NCBI GenBank assembly: GCA_004154925.1
Contig: QJNS01000187.1
Coordinates: forward strand, 62,001-126,000
DNA: 64,000 nucleotides
Reading direction: 5' to 3'
DNA from: Monosporascus cannonballus
Lineage: Eukaryota; Ascomycota; Sordariomycetes; Xylariales
The notes below the pieces were generated by a model. That model was given only the letters and a program-made list of their open reading frames with translations, was not told the origin of the DNA and searched no databases. Positions 15,801 through 28,902 of the stretch are shown in pieces; positions within the stretch are counted from its first letter, which is position 1, and every line of letters begins with the position of its first letter. The position numbers and the translations under genes were made by a program.

Positions 15801-17794
15801 ATTTATACGACCGTTATATGCGAATTATTTTCATATTTTAAATTATTGTTAGTATTCGCGTTTATTTTAATAGTTATTATAATTATTATATTAAAAGAAA
15901 AAATAAAAATAACTTCAAGTTTTCTTTATATTATTGAATTTAAAATAATAATGAAAAACAAAAGTATTTTACGGGTTATAAACGAAAATTCCCTATATTT
16001 TCCGTATTAAAAATATTATCTGCAATAAATATAAAATATAAAAAACTATATTTAATATAAAATATTTATCTTTTTTTATAAATATATACAATAATTAGTT
16101 AATAAATTGTAAAGATTTAAGAAAATTAATTATTCGAAATACATGTTATTTTAATAAAAGGAACAATAATATTTTAATATATAAAGAAATATTTAAATTA
16201 TGAAACTAAATATATATTCGTTAAAGCAAATATTTCGTAAAATCAAAAAAGACTAATTTATAAAACTATAAAAAAATAGGATTTTAGGAAACTATTAATT
16301 ACTTTTTTTAAAAGGAAACAAGTGTTACAATAAATATAAATGTATTTTTATAAATTTAATAACTATAATTAATTATAAAAATATAAAATATATTTTATTA
16401 TAAAACTAAAAAAGAATTTAAAACCGTTTATAATAATATATACGTAATTCTCTTTATTAAAGATATTTTAAGTTTTAATTATTATTACAGTTAAATTCGA
16501 TTTAAAACTTAAGTAATATAACGTTATAAACGCCTTGATAAAAATTAATTTATTTTAGGAAATATAAATAAAAATACCGCTAAAATACCCGTAATATAAT
16601 AAATATTTTCTTAATTAAAAAAGGATTATATAAATTAAGAGAATTATTTTTTATAATAAAAGACTTTATTAAAATATTTAAAAAATTAAGATTTAATTTG
16701 ATTCCTTACGAACCTTATTATTTTATTTGTTAAGGAATATTAACTTTTTTTATAAATCATATTATTATAATATAAAACAAAACAAACACAATTTTATAAT
16801 TAATTAATTTGATAAAGATAAAAATGATGTATTCTAACAAAAAATAAAAATTAATAGTAATTTTTCGCCACCGAAATAATTACAGATAAATTTAATAAAA
16901 AAACCTTAAAATATTTTTATTTAGGTTTATAAATAAATTCATTAATTGAATATTTCAAAGAGTATAAATAACTTTTTAAAAATATTTATAATTTATATGA
17001 AATTATTATTAAATTTTAATTTAATTCTTGAGATTTCATTAATAAATATTCTTCAAAGAAATTTAATTTTTTTTCATAATAATTAAAACGTAATCTGATA
17101 TATTTTAACGGTATTTTTCATTTATTTAATTTAACTTATATTTTAATAACGTAAATTATAGAGTTATTAACCAACCTTTATTATATTTCATGGAAAATAA
17201 AATATTAATATAATAAGATAATTATAAAGATTTATTAAATATTCAAATTCATATTTCTTTTGCCAATAAAATGATTAAGCAAAACAATTCTTAAATATAC
17301 ATCATAAATTATTGCGAAAAATAATAAAATAGCAAATAAATATATCGAATATAATAATTATTTTTATAATAAAAATAAAGATATTATTTTTACGTAACTT
17401 ATAACGAACCTTTTATTAAATTTTTAAATTCTTAAGAAATTAAAAACTATTTTAAAAATAAAACTATTAAATATATCATATAATAATTAATAAATTATAC
17501 AACTTATTAATATCGATATTATTTTATTAATAATAAAATAATAATATATAAACATATATAATAATTAATTATAATAAATTATACGTTAACAAATCATATA
17601 TTAATTAACGATTTAAAGAAACATTTGTTACGCCAACTTTTTAAATATTTTAAAAAATATTAAAAATTAATAAATATTATCGAAATTTTCGCTTAACGAA
17701 AAAATGCTTTATATTTTTTTTAAAAACATTTAATTAATTCAAGTCATTTAATTATCAAAAAAGTAAAATCATTATTTATAATTTTAACAATTAT

Positions 17795-17965
17795 AATTAT
17801 TAAAAATTATAAATATTTTAATATTTTATATACGGAAAATTCTTTCTAATTAAAATATATATATTCCGGAATACATTAGAGTATAGTGTAATATATATTT
17901 TAAAATATTTATAGTTAATTATTAATATATATATAATTAATATTTGTAATATTTAATAAGTTATG
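17795..17965 (+). repeat. 3' LTR of Copia copy A
   Basis: This is a direct-orientation match to the LTRs of copy B, with the TATATACGGAAA landmark near 17,830. It is heavily AT-shifted and its borders are approximate. Confidence 0.6.
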
Positions 17966-19602
17966 ATAAAAATAAATAAAATATTAAATAAATTATATTA
18001 CGTATTCAGTTATTGATTTATGAATTATAAATTAATAAATAAAATTATTAATATATTAATAATAATTTAATAATTTAAAATACATATATGTGTTTATGGT
18101 TTTTATTATTTAACTAATATTATGTAATAATATATTTTTATTAGTTATAATATTTTTAATATACTAAAATAAAATTAATATGAATATATTACATTTAAAT
18201 TTAAAACTTAATAAAATATTTGATTCTTATATATCGTAAACCTTTATATAAAAATACGGTCAAATTTTAAATTATATATATTTAAATTAAAATATTAAAT
18301 AAAAATTACATTTTTAGTATTATATAATTTTAAAATAAAATCAGAAAATATAAAAAATAAGTTTAATATTTCGTAAATTAAATAATAATAATATTAATCC
18401 GTATTATTATATTAAGGTATAAAATTTAAAAATTATAATTAAATAATAAAAAATATTTAATATTTTTTATTTAAATATAAATATATTTATATTTATACAA
18501 ATTCGATAAATTCGTAAATAAGAATTTCGATTTAGCAGTTTTTTTATAAGAAATATTTTAAATTAATGTAAATTCATAATAACAAATTATTTGGAAGATG
18601 TTAAAATTAATTAAAAAATATTAAAATCTTTGTTAATCAACGTATTTTATAAATTTAAATTTAAATAAATTTGTAATTCGTTTTTTAACTTTTTATAAAA
18701 ATAAACGTTAATAATTTAATTATAATATTTTAAATAAATTTTAATTAACTATATTTTTTATTATTAATTATAATTATAATTCTTAAATAAATATATATTT
18801 TAATTTACAATTTTTATTATATATTATATTATTATTTTTTACAAACCTTTTACGACAATTATTTTTTTGTTAGTGTTTTAAACAGTTTATTTATATTATA
18901 TAATAAATATATTTTATTAATAGTTTTGAGTTTAATTAATTAATTATATAAGAGTTAAATATTTTAAAATATATTTTAATAAGCTTTACAATACGTTTTT
19001 CTATACGCTTTATAACGCGTTTTATATGATGCGTTACAATATATTTTCCAATATATTTTATAAATAACTTTTACGTATTAAATCCGAATCAAAAATATTT
19101 ATATACATATGTTAAAAATTCGGTTCATAATTATTTTTTATTAATCGGTTTTAATCTTTTCAAAATAAAAACAATATCAATATACAGATATTAAAAACTA
19201 ATTAATTATATTTAAATAAAAAGGATTAAAAAATAAAAAAATATCGTAAATAAATTTTAATTTAATACGTAAATTAATTAAAAGAATTATCAATACGTTA
19301 AATAATATAAAATATTATTAATTTAAATTAATTGAAAATATTATAATTAAATTATTTAACGTGATTATTACGAAATATTAAGAAATAAATTATAAATTTG
19401 TTTATATTACATATTTACATAATATTTAAATTAATTGATAATTTTATAATTATTTTATTTAAATCTATCATAATTATATATTAAAAACATATAATAAATT
19501 TATATATATTTTAAGCTTGTATTATAAGTAGTATATTATTATTTTTTAATTTAATAATAAAAAATATATATTTCTATTTAAAAATACTTGTTTAACGTAT
19601 TA
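17966..19602. other. AT-rich spacer between Copia copies
   Basis: About 1.6 kb of very AT-rich sequence with no reading frame or recognisable element. The only structure seen is a short decayed tandem repeat at 18,981-19,076. Confidence 0.6.
18981..19076. repeat. Decayed 24-bp minisatellite, about four units
   Basis: Four consecutive 24-base units start at 18,981, 19,005, 19,029 and 19,053. They share a pattern of a short CG-containing block, TTA, CAAT or TAAC, then an ACG/GCG-T-run block. The units differ mainly by transitions, as expected if an originally GC-richer tandem array was mutated by RIP. Confidence 0.4.
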
Positions 19603-19769
19603 AAATTATTAAGCAAAAAATACTTTAACATCTTATATACGGACAAATTTATTTCAATCGGAATGTATATATTTTAAGATGAAATTACTTTAAAATATAA
19701 TATATATATACTATTAATATTTTTTATATTTTATAATTAAGCCTTTTATTTATTTAATTAAGATATGCA
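19603..19769 (+). repeat. 5' LTR of Copia copy B
   Basis: Direct-orientation match to the 3' LTR at 24,644-24,819, with the TATATACGG landmark near 19,629 and an ATATGCA end near 19,769. It is heavily AT-shifted and its ends are approximate. Confidence 0.6.
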
Positions 19770-20399
19770 TTAATTAATTAATTTTCATTAAAATAATATA
19801 AATTATATATTAATTTGAGTTAAAATCATAAATAACTTATTAAATTTATAAAATCTAATATAACTTTTAATCTAAATAAACAATTCCGTTTTATAATACA
19901 ACTTAATATCTTAAATAAATTTTTATTTATATTTATATTTTCCAGAACAAATATCGAAAGAATTAATTATATCAATTACTTAATATATACCTTTAAAATA
20001 ACGAGCGAAAGTAAATAAATTTATAATTAAGATTTTAGGGCATATATTTATAAAAATAGACACATAATGTTTTCTGTAAAAATATTAATAATTTTACGAC
20101 ATAAATTTTAAAAATAGTATTTTTAGCGCTTAAAAAAATCAGCTTTTTTTAATAAAAAAGCTTACGACAATAATATATTAACTTAGGCGAATTCGGCAAA
20201 ATATACGATAACAAATTCCTCATTAATATTTAACGAAAATATCGTGAAATATTAAAATAAATTTTGAAATTTGATAAAATATTAAATAAATAAACTCTAA
20301 AATAGTAAAGGATTATAGGTTTAAGATGATAATATAATATTAACACTTATATTTAGCATATAAATTAATATTTTCCAAATAATAAAAAATGCCGAAATT

Positions 20400-23300
20400 G
20401 ATAACGATATAATTAATTTTTGAAAAATCACAATGAACTTTTGAATTCTCAGATTATGGGCCATTTTATATTTATATTACGAAATATTAAAACAATATTT
20501 TTTAAGTTTTACGCGATACTTATAAACTTTATTAATTAAAATGATTTTAATTAAGAAAATCTCAAAAATACTAATCTTTAATGGTAAAAAAACCATAAGC
20601 CGTAAGCCGAAATAAGGTGACCATAAATGTTCTTATACGGATTAAAATAGTAATAAATAAAAATATCAAAAGTTAAACGTATATAGTACTTAATATAAGT
20701 CGTATTTAATTAATTACCATATATTATCTAATTATTATTATATATTGCTTAAAAAATCCCCAAAAGGTTGCCGTTTTAACGCTAAGGTAATAGCATATAT
20801 TTAAGGACGAATTTTTGTTAATTAATTTTTAAAGCAAAAAATCGACCGCTTATCCAAAATGATAGAAAAACTTATTATATAAAAGATAAATTAACTTTTA
20901 AAAGGGGTATAACAAATATTAACATATTTTTTAATTATTAATTAACGTAATGCTATAAATATTTCATCTTACTTTTTAAGAAATTTAGCTATTTTGAATT
21001 TAAAATTTATAATATATATTTTAAATTTAATAAATAAATTTGTAAATTTTAAATTCACTATGTAAAGTAACGGGATATACGCAAAAAACAAATTCGTCCC
21101 GATTAAGAGATACGGAAAAATTAATATAATCCTTCGAAGCTTTAACGATACGAAAATGTTATATTTATATAACGTAACCTCTTACGAAATTGTATATATA
21201 ATGTAATATTATTTCGGCAGTTCCAAAAAAAAGATATTAATGTAATAATAAGAGAATAAATAATTATTATATTAACAAACAAATTTAATTAATTAGTTAT
21301 CGAAAATATTAATATAATAATATTTTATATAGTCTTAATTATTTAAAAACAAAACGTTAATTTAAGAATAACGAAATTATTACGAATCGGTAACGGTATT
21401 ATATAATATCTGAAATTAAGTTATCCAAGTCCCGAAATAATCACTTAGTTATAATTCCATACGAAAAAAGTCCGTTTAAAAGGTCTTTTAATAGTCGAAT
21501 ACTAAATTTGTGACAAAGAGAAAGTTAAAAGATAAATACGTTACGAATTTAAAAAAAAACATCCCGATTAGAATAAAAAATCGTTATCTGTTTTATAAAT
21601 TTTGAAAAAAAACTTTAAAGGATATAGATACGTTATGTTTGCTATTAATAGATATTTAGGTTTTATTTAATATATTTATTTTAAGAATCGAAAAGAGGAT
21701 ATATTGATTATAACGTTTTAATACCTTTTAGAAATCCTCGAGAATTAAAATAAGGTCCTTTTATAAGTGATCGAATACGATAACGAAATTTTAAAAAAAT
21801 TATTAATTTTAATATATGTTTTAATTATTTCCTTTTAGTATTAGATTTAACCCTTTAATACTGTATACCTAGGCTTAAAACGAAAGCGAAAAATATTTAA
21901 GGGGTATAATTAAGGAAAAAACAATTACGATACGAAATAACGTTAAATGATTTTCGGTCTTAATAATATATAATTTTAAAACGGTTTTGTATTTAAATAA
22001 TGGTATTTTTAAATACGTATTTGTTTAATAAAATTTATACGAAATTTATAATATTTTTCTGGCGTATAAAAATAATATTATAATATTTAATCGAAAGTTT
22101 TAATAATTTTATTTACAAATATACGGCTATATAACTTACGTTATAATAATTACCGCTAAAAAACATTCAAAAGCTAAATTTTAAAAGGTAAATCAATTAT
22201 TTTATTAATTATTAATTTACAAATATATACAAAATTTGGAATCCATTAATTAATAAAGTTATTGTTATTCGAAATATATAATTTAACGAAAAGGCCACCT
22301 TTTTAGCTAATATCAAAAACTTAAAAAACGATTTTTTGCATATTATAAAAAACTTATACAAATTATTTCGATAAATAAAAATGTTTAATTAAAACCATAA
22401 TTATTTAATTTATATATATAAAAAGGATAAAAACTTAAATACAATAATTTAGTTACCAGTTAAATAAATGAAATAATTTTAAAAAGTTATTACGGTAACA
22501 TACGTACGAAATAAGAAAAAATAAGCTTCTTTATAATGAACTAAGTATCTTTATACGATTAATATATTTATATTATTTTTACTTTTTAAATTATTACCAT
22601 TATTAACGTTTGCTTTAATAGTTATTATAATTATTATGCCGACAAAAAAAGTAAAAATAATCTTAAATTTCCCTTATATTATTTAACCCAAAGTAACGAT
22701 AAAAAACGAAAATATTTTACGGGTTATAAACGTAGGCTTTCCGCATGTTTCGTACCAAAAAGGTATTATTCGAAACGAATACAAAATATGGAAAGCCTTA
22801 TTTAATATAGGACGTTTAACTTTTTCTATAAACACGTACGATAACCGGCCGATAAATTACGAAAATTTCAAAAGGTTAATTACTTAAAATACGCATTACA
22901 TTAATTAAAAAAATAATACTTTTATATATAAAGAGGCAGCTAAGTTATAAAACCGGATATATAAATATAATTTACTGTTATTATTATAAGGTTATAAAAA
23001 ACTAAGTATATATTTGTTAAAGAAGATATTTCATAAAGCGGAAAAAGTTTATTTATAAAATTATACGGAAATACGATTTTTGCAGGCCGTTAATTAATTT
23101 ACTATTAAAAGAAAATAGGTTTTAAAATATATATAAATATATATTTATAAATTTAATACATAAAGCGAGTTTTAAACATATAAGGCCTGTGTTATTATAC
23201 AAAGCGATTAAAAATTTAAATTTATTTATAATAATATATACATAATTATTTTGGTTAGAAAGTAATTTTAAACTTTAATTATTATTACGGTTAGGTTCGA

Positions 23301-24600
23301 TGTAAAACTTAAATAATTTAATATTATAAACGGCTTTATAAATATTAATTTATTTTACGAAATATATATAAAAATATCCTTAAAATATCCGTAATATAAT
23401 AAAACTTTCCTGATTAGGAAAATATTATATAAATTAAGGGAATTATTTTTATAATAATAAAAAGATTTTATTAAAACGTTTAAAAAATTGAGATTTAACC
23501 CCGTCTTTTATGGACTCTATTATGTTATTCGTTAAGGAATATTTTTTATAAATAATATTATTATAATATATTGCGAAAAAAAATCACATTTTTATGGATT
23601 AATTAATTTAATAAATATAAAAACGATATACCTTAATAAAAGATAAAAATTTATAATAATTCTTCGATATCGAAATAATTAAAAATAAACTTAATAAGAA
23701 AATCTGGTTATTTTAATTTAATTTTATAAATAAATTAATAAATTTAATATTTAAAAGAATTTAAGTAACTTTTTAAAAATATTTATAATTAATATTAAAT
23801 TTTTGTCAAATCCTAATTTCTCTTATTTAAACTTTGTTAATAAATATTAAAAAATAATTGGTTTTATTTTTTTTCGTAATAACTAATACGTAATTTAATA
23901 TACTTTTTGCGGTATTCCAATTTGTCCGATTTAATTTAAACCTTAATAATATATATTATAAAGTTACCTACCGAATTATATTATGTTTAATAAAAACTAA
24001 AACGTTAATATTATAATTCGAAAGTGAAAATTTATTAAATATTTGGAATAACGTTTTTATCGCAAATAATACGATCTATTAAAAAAGTGCTTAAATTTAT
24101 GTTATAAAACTATTGTAAAAAATAATAAGATAATAAACAAATAAATAAAATATAATATTTATTTTTATAATAAAAACGGAATTATTATTCTTTATATAAA
24201 TTATAAAAAAACGTTTATTTAATTTTGGATTATTTACAAAATTAATAAATATATAATATAATAATTAATAAATTATATATCTTATTAACGCCAATATTAC
24301 CTTATTAATAACGAAATTATAATATATAAATATATAGTTATTAATTATAATAAATTGTAAAAAGAAATTTAATTAAAATACATTATATGCTTACGGGTAA
24401 TATATTAATTAATAATTTAATAAAAGCCTTATTACGTAAATCTTTTAAGTATTTTAAAAAGTAATTAAAATTAATAGATATTACGAAAGCTTTCGATTAA
24501 TAAAAAAATATTTTACGAAAAATTTTAAAAGAAAAATTAGCTAATTAGGAAAGTTTAATCGTTAGAAAAAATATAAAATAAATAATTATGGCTTTAAAAG
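20400..24600 (+). pseudogene. Copia gag-pol remnant (copy B)
   Basis: This is the decayed polyprotein of copy B. About 21,610-21,700 translates to a stretch resembling the Copia integrase core (RYVMFAINRY, then GF and a few residues on KNRK). About 23,290-23,400 gives FDVK followed by NGF...EIYIK, the Copia RT motif around the first catalytic Asp. About 23,410-23,580 gives LYKLREL...KDFIKTFKKLRF...GIFFINNI, matching the Copia 'LYGLR...' segment and a mutated YVDD box. The last 350 bases before the LTR also match the 3' end of copy F (63.6-64.0 kb). Stops at Trp, Gln and Arg positions are RIP-like. The gag limits are guesses. Confidence 0.7.
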
Positions 24601-24643
24601 TTATAATAATTAATACCGTAAATACTTTAAGGTATTAAGGAGG

Positions 24644-24819
24644 TGCATCAGTTAGCAGGGGGTGCTCTAGCACCCCATATACGGAAGATTCCCTCTGATC
24701 GGAACATATATGTTCCGGGATTAGATCACCTTAAAGTGCAGTGCGCGTTCCAGAGCACCTGCAACTAGTCATCAATACACACACACAACTGATGTCCCTT
24801 ATATCTGACAGTTAATGCA
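24644..24819 (+). repeat. 3' LTR of Copia copy B (preserved)
   Basis: A 176-base LTR that begins TGCAT and ends ATGCA, giving the short inverted terminus typical of LTRs. It is far less AT-shifted than the internal region beside it. It contains a GGTGCTCTAGCACC palindrome near 24,661 and an (AC)n run near 24,778-24,787. It serves as the family reference for the degraded LTRs at 12.6, 17.8, 19.6, 46.5 and 63.1-63.6 kb. Confidence 0.75.
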
Positions 24820-25424
24820 TCACCGGCTTGCTGACAACTTCCACTTCTATTTTGCGAGTTAACAGGGTTAGCACGGGCCAAAAGAATCAGTTTCTCGAAA
24901 TTTAGGAACATTACCTAAACAAGGTTTGAATTGAACCAGATTGAACGGTGCATTGGGCGCTCCTTGCAGTTCATTACGGAAATGAGCCGTAATGCGATTT
25001 GTGTGGCTGTGAGGAGTGGCTAAGTCATTCTGTCTTGGCTTAGCAACCTTTGGAGGCAAAAAAATTCATATCCGTGATATCCCCGTCGTGGTGTACTCCT
25101 TATCACGAAGCACCGAACTTTTGAGAACGCAGCCCGGAGCTTTTGCTTCCAATAATACTGTTAGTGCCTGCAGCAACTGTCCCTTGCGACATCAGATTAG
25201 ACGAGTTAAATAATACTACATAAGCTCATAGTAAGACACTCCTTGCACTTGTTTTGTTTCCGCAATTGTATCATTTCCGTGGAAGAGGGCGGCCCTAGGT
25301 CAAAGTCTGAACGACCGCACAGTTGGTCTGCCAGCCGACGTGCATAGGCTGATGGTCATAAAAATGTCTAGCAGAGGCCAGCGTGCTTCTCGCGTCACGA
25401 GGGTAGTCGTGGCTCAGTTTCAAG
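24820..25424. other. Intergenic / upstream region of the Spt10-like gene
   Basis: About 600 bases of GC-balanced sequence between the Copia LTR and the Spt10-like start codon. Several short open frames occur on both strands, but none shows recognisable protein content. It presumably holds the promoter and 5' leader, though no specific element can be named. Confidence 0.5.
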
Positions 25425-27326
25425 ATGCCGGCGATCATGGACGATCCGTCCAGCCCGACCATCTACCGTGTCTCGGGCGCACCTCCGTTCCCGGACCCGA
25501 ACAAACCGGAACTACCGCCGAACGTTCTTCCCCGTAAGGTGACCCTCCGAGACCGTCAGACCGTTGCCACGGTTGTCCCCTTCATTTCCCGTGACCAGGC
25601 CCCTGCTTCACTGCTTGCATACCTGTCGGATCAGTTCGCCAAGGAGATCGAGGGCGGGGACACGTATCCCATGATAAAGCCTATGCCGCTGGAGAAGTTC
25701 GGGGCCTACTGGTTCCAGAACTTCGCCGGCATCATGCTTCTTGGCAGCATCGACGGCGCCGACCAGGTTGCCGAGGGCAAGGACTGGTCTAAGGAGTGCC
25801 TCGGCAGCTTCTACATCAAGCCCAACTATCCCGGCCGAAGCAGCCACGTCTGCAACGCCGGGTTCCTCGTGACCGAAGCGGCCCGCAACCGAGGGGTTGG
25901 TCGTCTCATGGGCGAGGCGTATCTCGACTGGGCCCCGAAGCTGGGCTACACGTACTCGGTCTTCAACCTGGTCTACGAGACCAACGTCGCGTCTTGCAGG
26001 ATCTGGGACGCCTTGGGTTTTAAGCGGATCGGGCGCGTCAAGGGATGCGGCAATCTCAAGTCGTACCCCGACCGGCTCGTGGACGCCATCATCTACGGGC
26101 GAGACCTAGGCACGGGCGCCGAGGGCGACGGCCAGACCTCGGACCCGCTACTCGTGAGTGAAGAGCGCTTCGACAAGATCAAGTACTACCTCAAGTACGG
26201 GCGGTACCCGAACGGTTCTGACCGCGCCGAGAAAAGCAGGCTCCGCAGCGCGGCGACGCACTATAAGCTCCTCGAGAACGACGTGCTGATGCTGAAGGGC
26301 AAGGAGGTCATCAGCGACCCGCCGCGCCAGATGGAGATCTCTAGGACGACGCACGAGGCCATGGGTCACGCGGGCATCAACAAGACGACTGCCGTCATCG
26401 CCGAGAAGTACCACTGGAGCCGCATAAAGGAAACGGTGTCCGAAATAATTAAAATATGTAACCACTGCAAAGATCTTAGCAAAGCGCCCCTGCAGCAGCA
26501 AAATCCAGTCTTAATTCGGAGAGGCATCGTAAATGGCACTGCCCAAGATAGTGTTCCTCAGCTACCTCCTCCACCTCCAATGGCCCCACAGATTAGCGGA
26601 ATAGGCGACCATGAGCCGCCGAGCAGGATTCTTGACTTGCAACCACGCCAGGGCATACCGCCTATCGTGGAGTCGTCAAGCGCATACGCGAACCCCAATG
26701 ATATCTCGTCCCTGCTGAATCCACCCCTTCAGCCTGAACCTGCTAGCAACATGCATCCCCACGAACATATGCTCCATAATACGTCGCACCACCGGGTACA
26801 ACAAGATCACGAGACCACAACCTCTCTTGGTTCCTTTCCCCATCCCTCAAATATATTCCACCCCATAGACCCGCAGATCATAACCCAGCCGCAGCCCAGG
26901 GCTCAAGCAGACCACGACCACGACCACCATCATCATCATCACCCGTTCGAGCCCTTCCACCACGGCGACACCCCAGTGCATCCCGGCCCCCCTTCGTCAC
27001 ACGCGAGCCTGCAAGCCCAAGATCCGTACAGTCCGCACAGCGCCCACCCTCCGCTGCCTGTGCACCCACCCTTCCACCCGCATGGGCAGCAACATCACCA
27101 CCACGAGGGTTCGCACCCCTTTCACAATCTCCTCCATGATGATCCCCAACCCATGGGACCGCATGAGGCGCCGTCTCACCAGCCCGAGCCGCCGGACCAG
27201 GATGCTGTAGATCGTGACATAGACATGCTTATAGAACACGGCGATGACTCGGAGATGGAAGTCGACGTTAGCCAGCCGTTAGAGGATAGGATGAAGCGTG
27301 ATGGCGGCCCAGGGAACAAAACTTAA
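25425..27326 (+). CDS. spt10: Spt10-like histone-gene regulator: GNAT acetyltransferase with HHCC zinc finger
   Basis: A 633-residue protein from one uninterrupted exon. Residues about 40-228 form a GNAT acetyltransferase domain: the acetyl-CoA loop reads RNRGVG (154-159), and the late signature NVASCRIWDALGF lies at 187-199. Residues 310-348 form an HHCC finger with spacing H310-x4-H315-x29-C345-x2-C348, like retroviral-type integrase N-terminal domains. This pairing is the hallmark of yeast Spt10, which binds histone upstream activating elements through such a finger and is linked to H3 K56 acetylation. The tail (about 380-580) is rich in Pro and His, including an HDHDHHHHHH run near 497-506, and the end (about 598-620) is acidic. 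A nuclear DNA-binding regulator is inferred. GC-rich codon use shows it escaped RIP although repeats lie within 1 kb. The start is the first ATG of the frame. The low-complexity tail is not informative about function. Confidence 0.85.
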   Translation: MPAIMDDPSSPTIYRVSGAPPFPDPNKPELPPNVLPRKVTLRDRQTVATVVPFISRDQAPASLLAYLSDQFAKEIEGGDTYPMIKPMPLEKFGAYWFQNFAGIMLLGSIDGADQVAEGKDWSKECLGSFYIKPNYPGRSSHVCNAGFLVTEAARNRGVGRLMGEAYLDWAPKLGYTYSVFNLVYETNVASCRIWDALGFKRIGRVKGCGNLKSYPDRLVDAIIYGRDLGTGAEGDGQTSDPLLVSEERFDKIKYYLKYGRYPNGSDRAEKSRLRSAATHYKLLENDVLMLKGKEVISDPPRQMEISRTTHEAMGHAGINKTTAVIAEKYHWSRIKETVSEIIKICNHCKDLSKAPLQQQNPVLIRRGIVNGTAQDSVPQLPPPPPMAPQISGIGDHEPPSRILDLQPRQGIPPIVESSSAYANPNDISSLLNPPLQPEPASNMHPHEHMLHNTSHHRVQQDHETTTSLGSFPHPSNIFHPIDPQIITQPQPRAQADHDHDHHHHHHPFEPFHHGDTPVHPGPPSSHASLQAQDPYSPHSAHPPLPVHPPFHPHGQQHHHHEGSHPFHNLLHDDPQPMGPHEAPSHQPEPPDQDAVDRDIDMLIEHGDDSEMEVDVSQPLEDRMKRDGGPGNKT

Positions 27327-28192
27327 CGGGGCCGTTGGGAGAGTCACGGTTTTGACAAGAAGTTGCAATTAACGCACTTGATAGACTGACTCTTGGCCTA
27401 GACTCCATGTGCGGTGACGTCCACGTCGAATGCCGAGATACTGCCGGGCGTTTATAGTAGACATTGTTCGCGTCAGCAGAGGTATGAATACATAACATAT
27501 CCCACCAGCCAGCTCCAATGTCAACGCATACATTGGCGTACCCCTGAAATATGGTAGCGTCAACCGCGGCTCACATGGCTTTATCATGCACGCCAGGATC
27601 CATGGGACGCCCTACGATCGGTTTTGCGAGTTCTTGTTCTTACACTAATTAACACGGTCGCCCTCATTGGTCTTGAGAGCAACGCTTCCACACTATGTGG
27701 AGTTCCACTCAAAATAAATATCGAGGATGTTTTCGCGTAGCAAGTTGGCAGCCTCTCTCAGGACTCAAAGATAATCCGATATGTACATGCCGGGTATGAA
27801 CAGCAGCCATAATAAGTCAATTGTGCATGACCGTCTGGAAAAAGACAAGGGCGAGTGTTGCACAAACTGCAATACTGCCTGAGGATTGCTTTTTTGAGCA
27901 CGTCCGTTAATCGCATACGACATGAATAACGAGGGGATATGGCGTAGTTATGTAAGCCCCCATCGACAGGTCAATCGTAGGTGGCCTGTGCCACTGCTCC
28001 CTGTCGATTTCGAGCTTGGCATCCGAGAGGCTACAACAATTTTTTGGAGCTCTGAAAGCTCCCATGATGAAAGTCAACAAGACCAAACGACCACACTAAT
28101 CACTGCGGGCAAAGCTGAAGACGACGACTTAATCCCCCCGTCGAACAGACATTCCTTAGTGCACGTCGTTATTTTCACTCGGTTCTGTCGAG
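27327..28192. other. Intergenic region between spt10 and cct7
   Basis: 866 bases holding the 3' end of the Spt10-like transcript and the upstream region of cct7. An open frame at 27,922-28,323 runs through cct7 exon 1 in another frame and has no recognisable content. No other gene is seen. Confidence 0.6.
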
Positions 28193-28902
28193 ATGTCGTT
28201 TGGTGGTCAAACCCCCACCATTATCGTCCTGAAAGAGGGTCAGTAGGAGAAAGCCCCTCCACCCTCACAACCGACCGAATTGGGCATCATCAGACGCTGA
28301 CTTTACGGGAATACGCGCCATAGGCACCGACACCTCTCAGGGGAAAGGACAAATCATCTCCAACATAAACGCCTGTATAGCTGTTCAGTCGACCATAAAG
28401 TCCACCCTCGGCCCGTATGGTGGTGATCTGTTAATGGTGGACGAGAATGGCAGGCAGACGATCACCAACGACGGCGCCACGGTCATGAAGGTCAGAGATT
28501 TTAGCGCCTGGTATGAGCTGCGACGGAGTTGACGATGTACCTGTAGCTTCTCGATATCGTACACCCTGCCGCGCGGATCCTAGTCGACATTGCGAGATCA
28601 CAAGATGCCGAGGTCGGAGATGGAACGACATCAGTAGTCGTGCTTGCGGGAGAGATCCTTAAGGAGATGAAAGAACATGTCGAACAGGGCGTCAGCCCTC
28701 AGATCATCATCAAGGGTCTACGGAGGGCATCCCAGATGGCCGTCAACAAGATCAAGGAGATCGCAGTCCGAACCGACGAGGCAGACCGACGGGAGACCCT
28801 GTGCAAGCTCGCCGGAACGGCTATGACGAGCAAGTTGATTAAGAGGAACACTGATTTCTTTACCAAGAGTATGTGATGCTCTTCGACAACCGGCGAGGTC
28901 CC

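Larger units (their letters stand above)
12642..17965 (+). mobile_element. Ty1/Copia LTR retrotransposon, copy A (RIP-inactivated)
   Basis: This is a decayed plus-strand element of about 5.3 kb bounded by two direct repeats. It is collinear with copy B (19.6-24.8 kb): for example 13,156-13,300 matches 19,966-20,110 closely, and the reverse-transcriptase region around 16,620-16,800 matches 23,410-23,580. The reading frame has many stops, so it cannot be autonomous. No target-site duplication could be recognised. LTR borders were set by aligning to the well-preserved LTR at 24,644-24,819 and are good to about 10 bases. Confidence 0.75.
19603..24819 (+). mobile_element. Ty1/Copia LTR retrotransposon, copy B (RIP-inactivated)
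   Basis: A plus-strand element of about 5.2 kb with LTRs at 19,603-19,769 (degraded) and 24,644-24,819 (well preserved). The 3' LTR is preceded by a purine tract (TTAAGGAGG), as expected for plus-strand priming. The internal region carries Copia-type integrase and reverse-transcriptase remnants in the order IN then RT, which distinguishes Copia from Gypsy. Stops throughout make it non-functional. The sharp change from AT-rich internal sequence to a GC-balanced 3' LTR marks the edge of gene island 1. Confidence 0.8.

Noticed and set aside
25016..25213. Small open frame upstream of spt10
   Set aside because: No recognisable protein content, and an overlapping minus-strand frame of similar quality; treated as intergenic.
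26148..26501. Minus-strand open frame over the zinc-finger region of the Spt10-like gene
   Set aside because: Shadow of a GC-rich exon; the sense frame explains the conservation.
27922..28323. 133-codon plus-strand open frame upstream of cct7
   Set aside because: It runs through cct7 exon 1 in a different frame and ends at the intron 1 acceptor. Its translation has no recognisable content; it is leader sequence.
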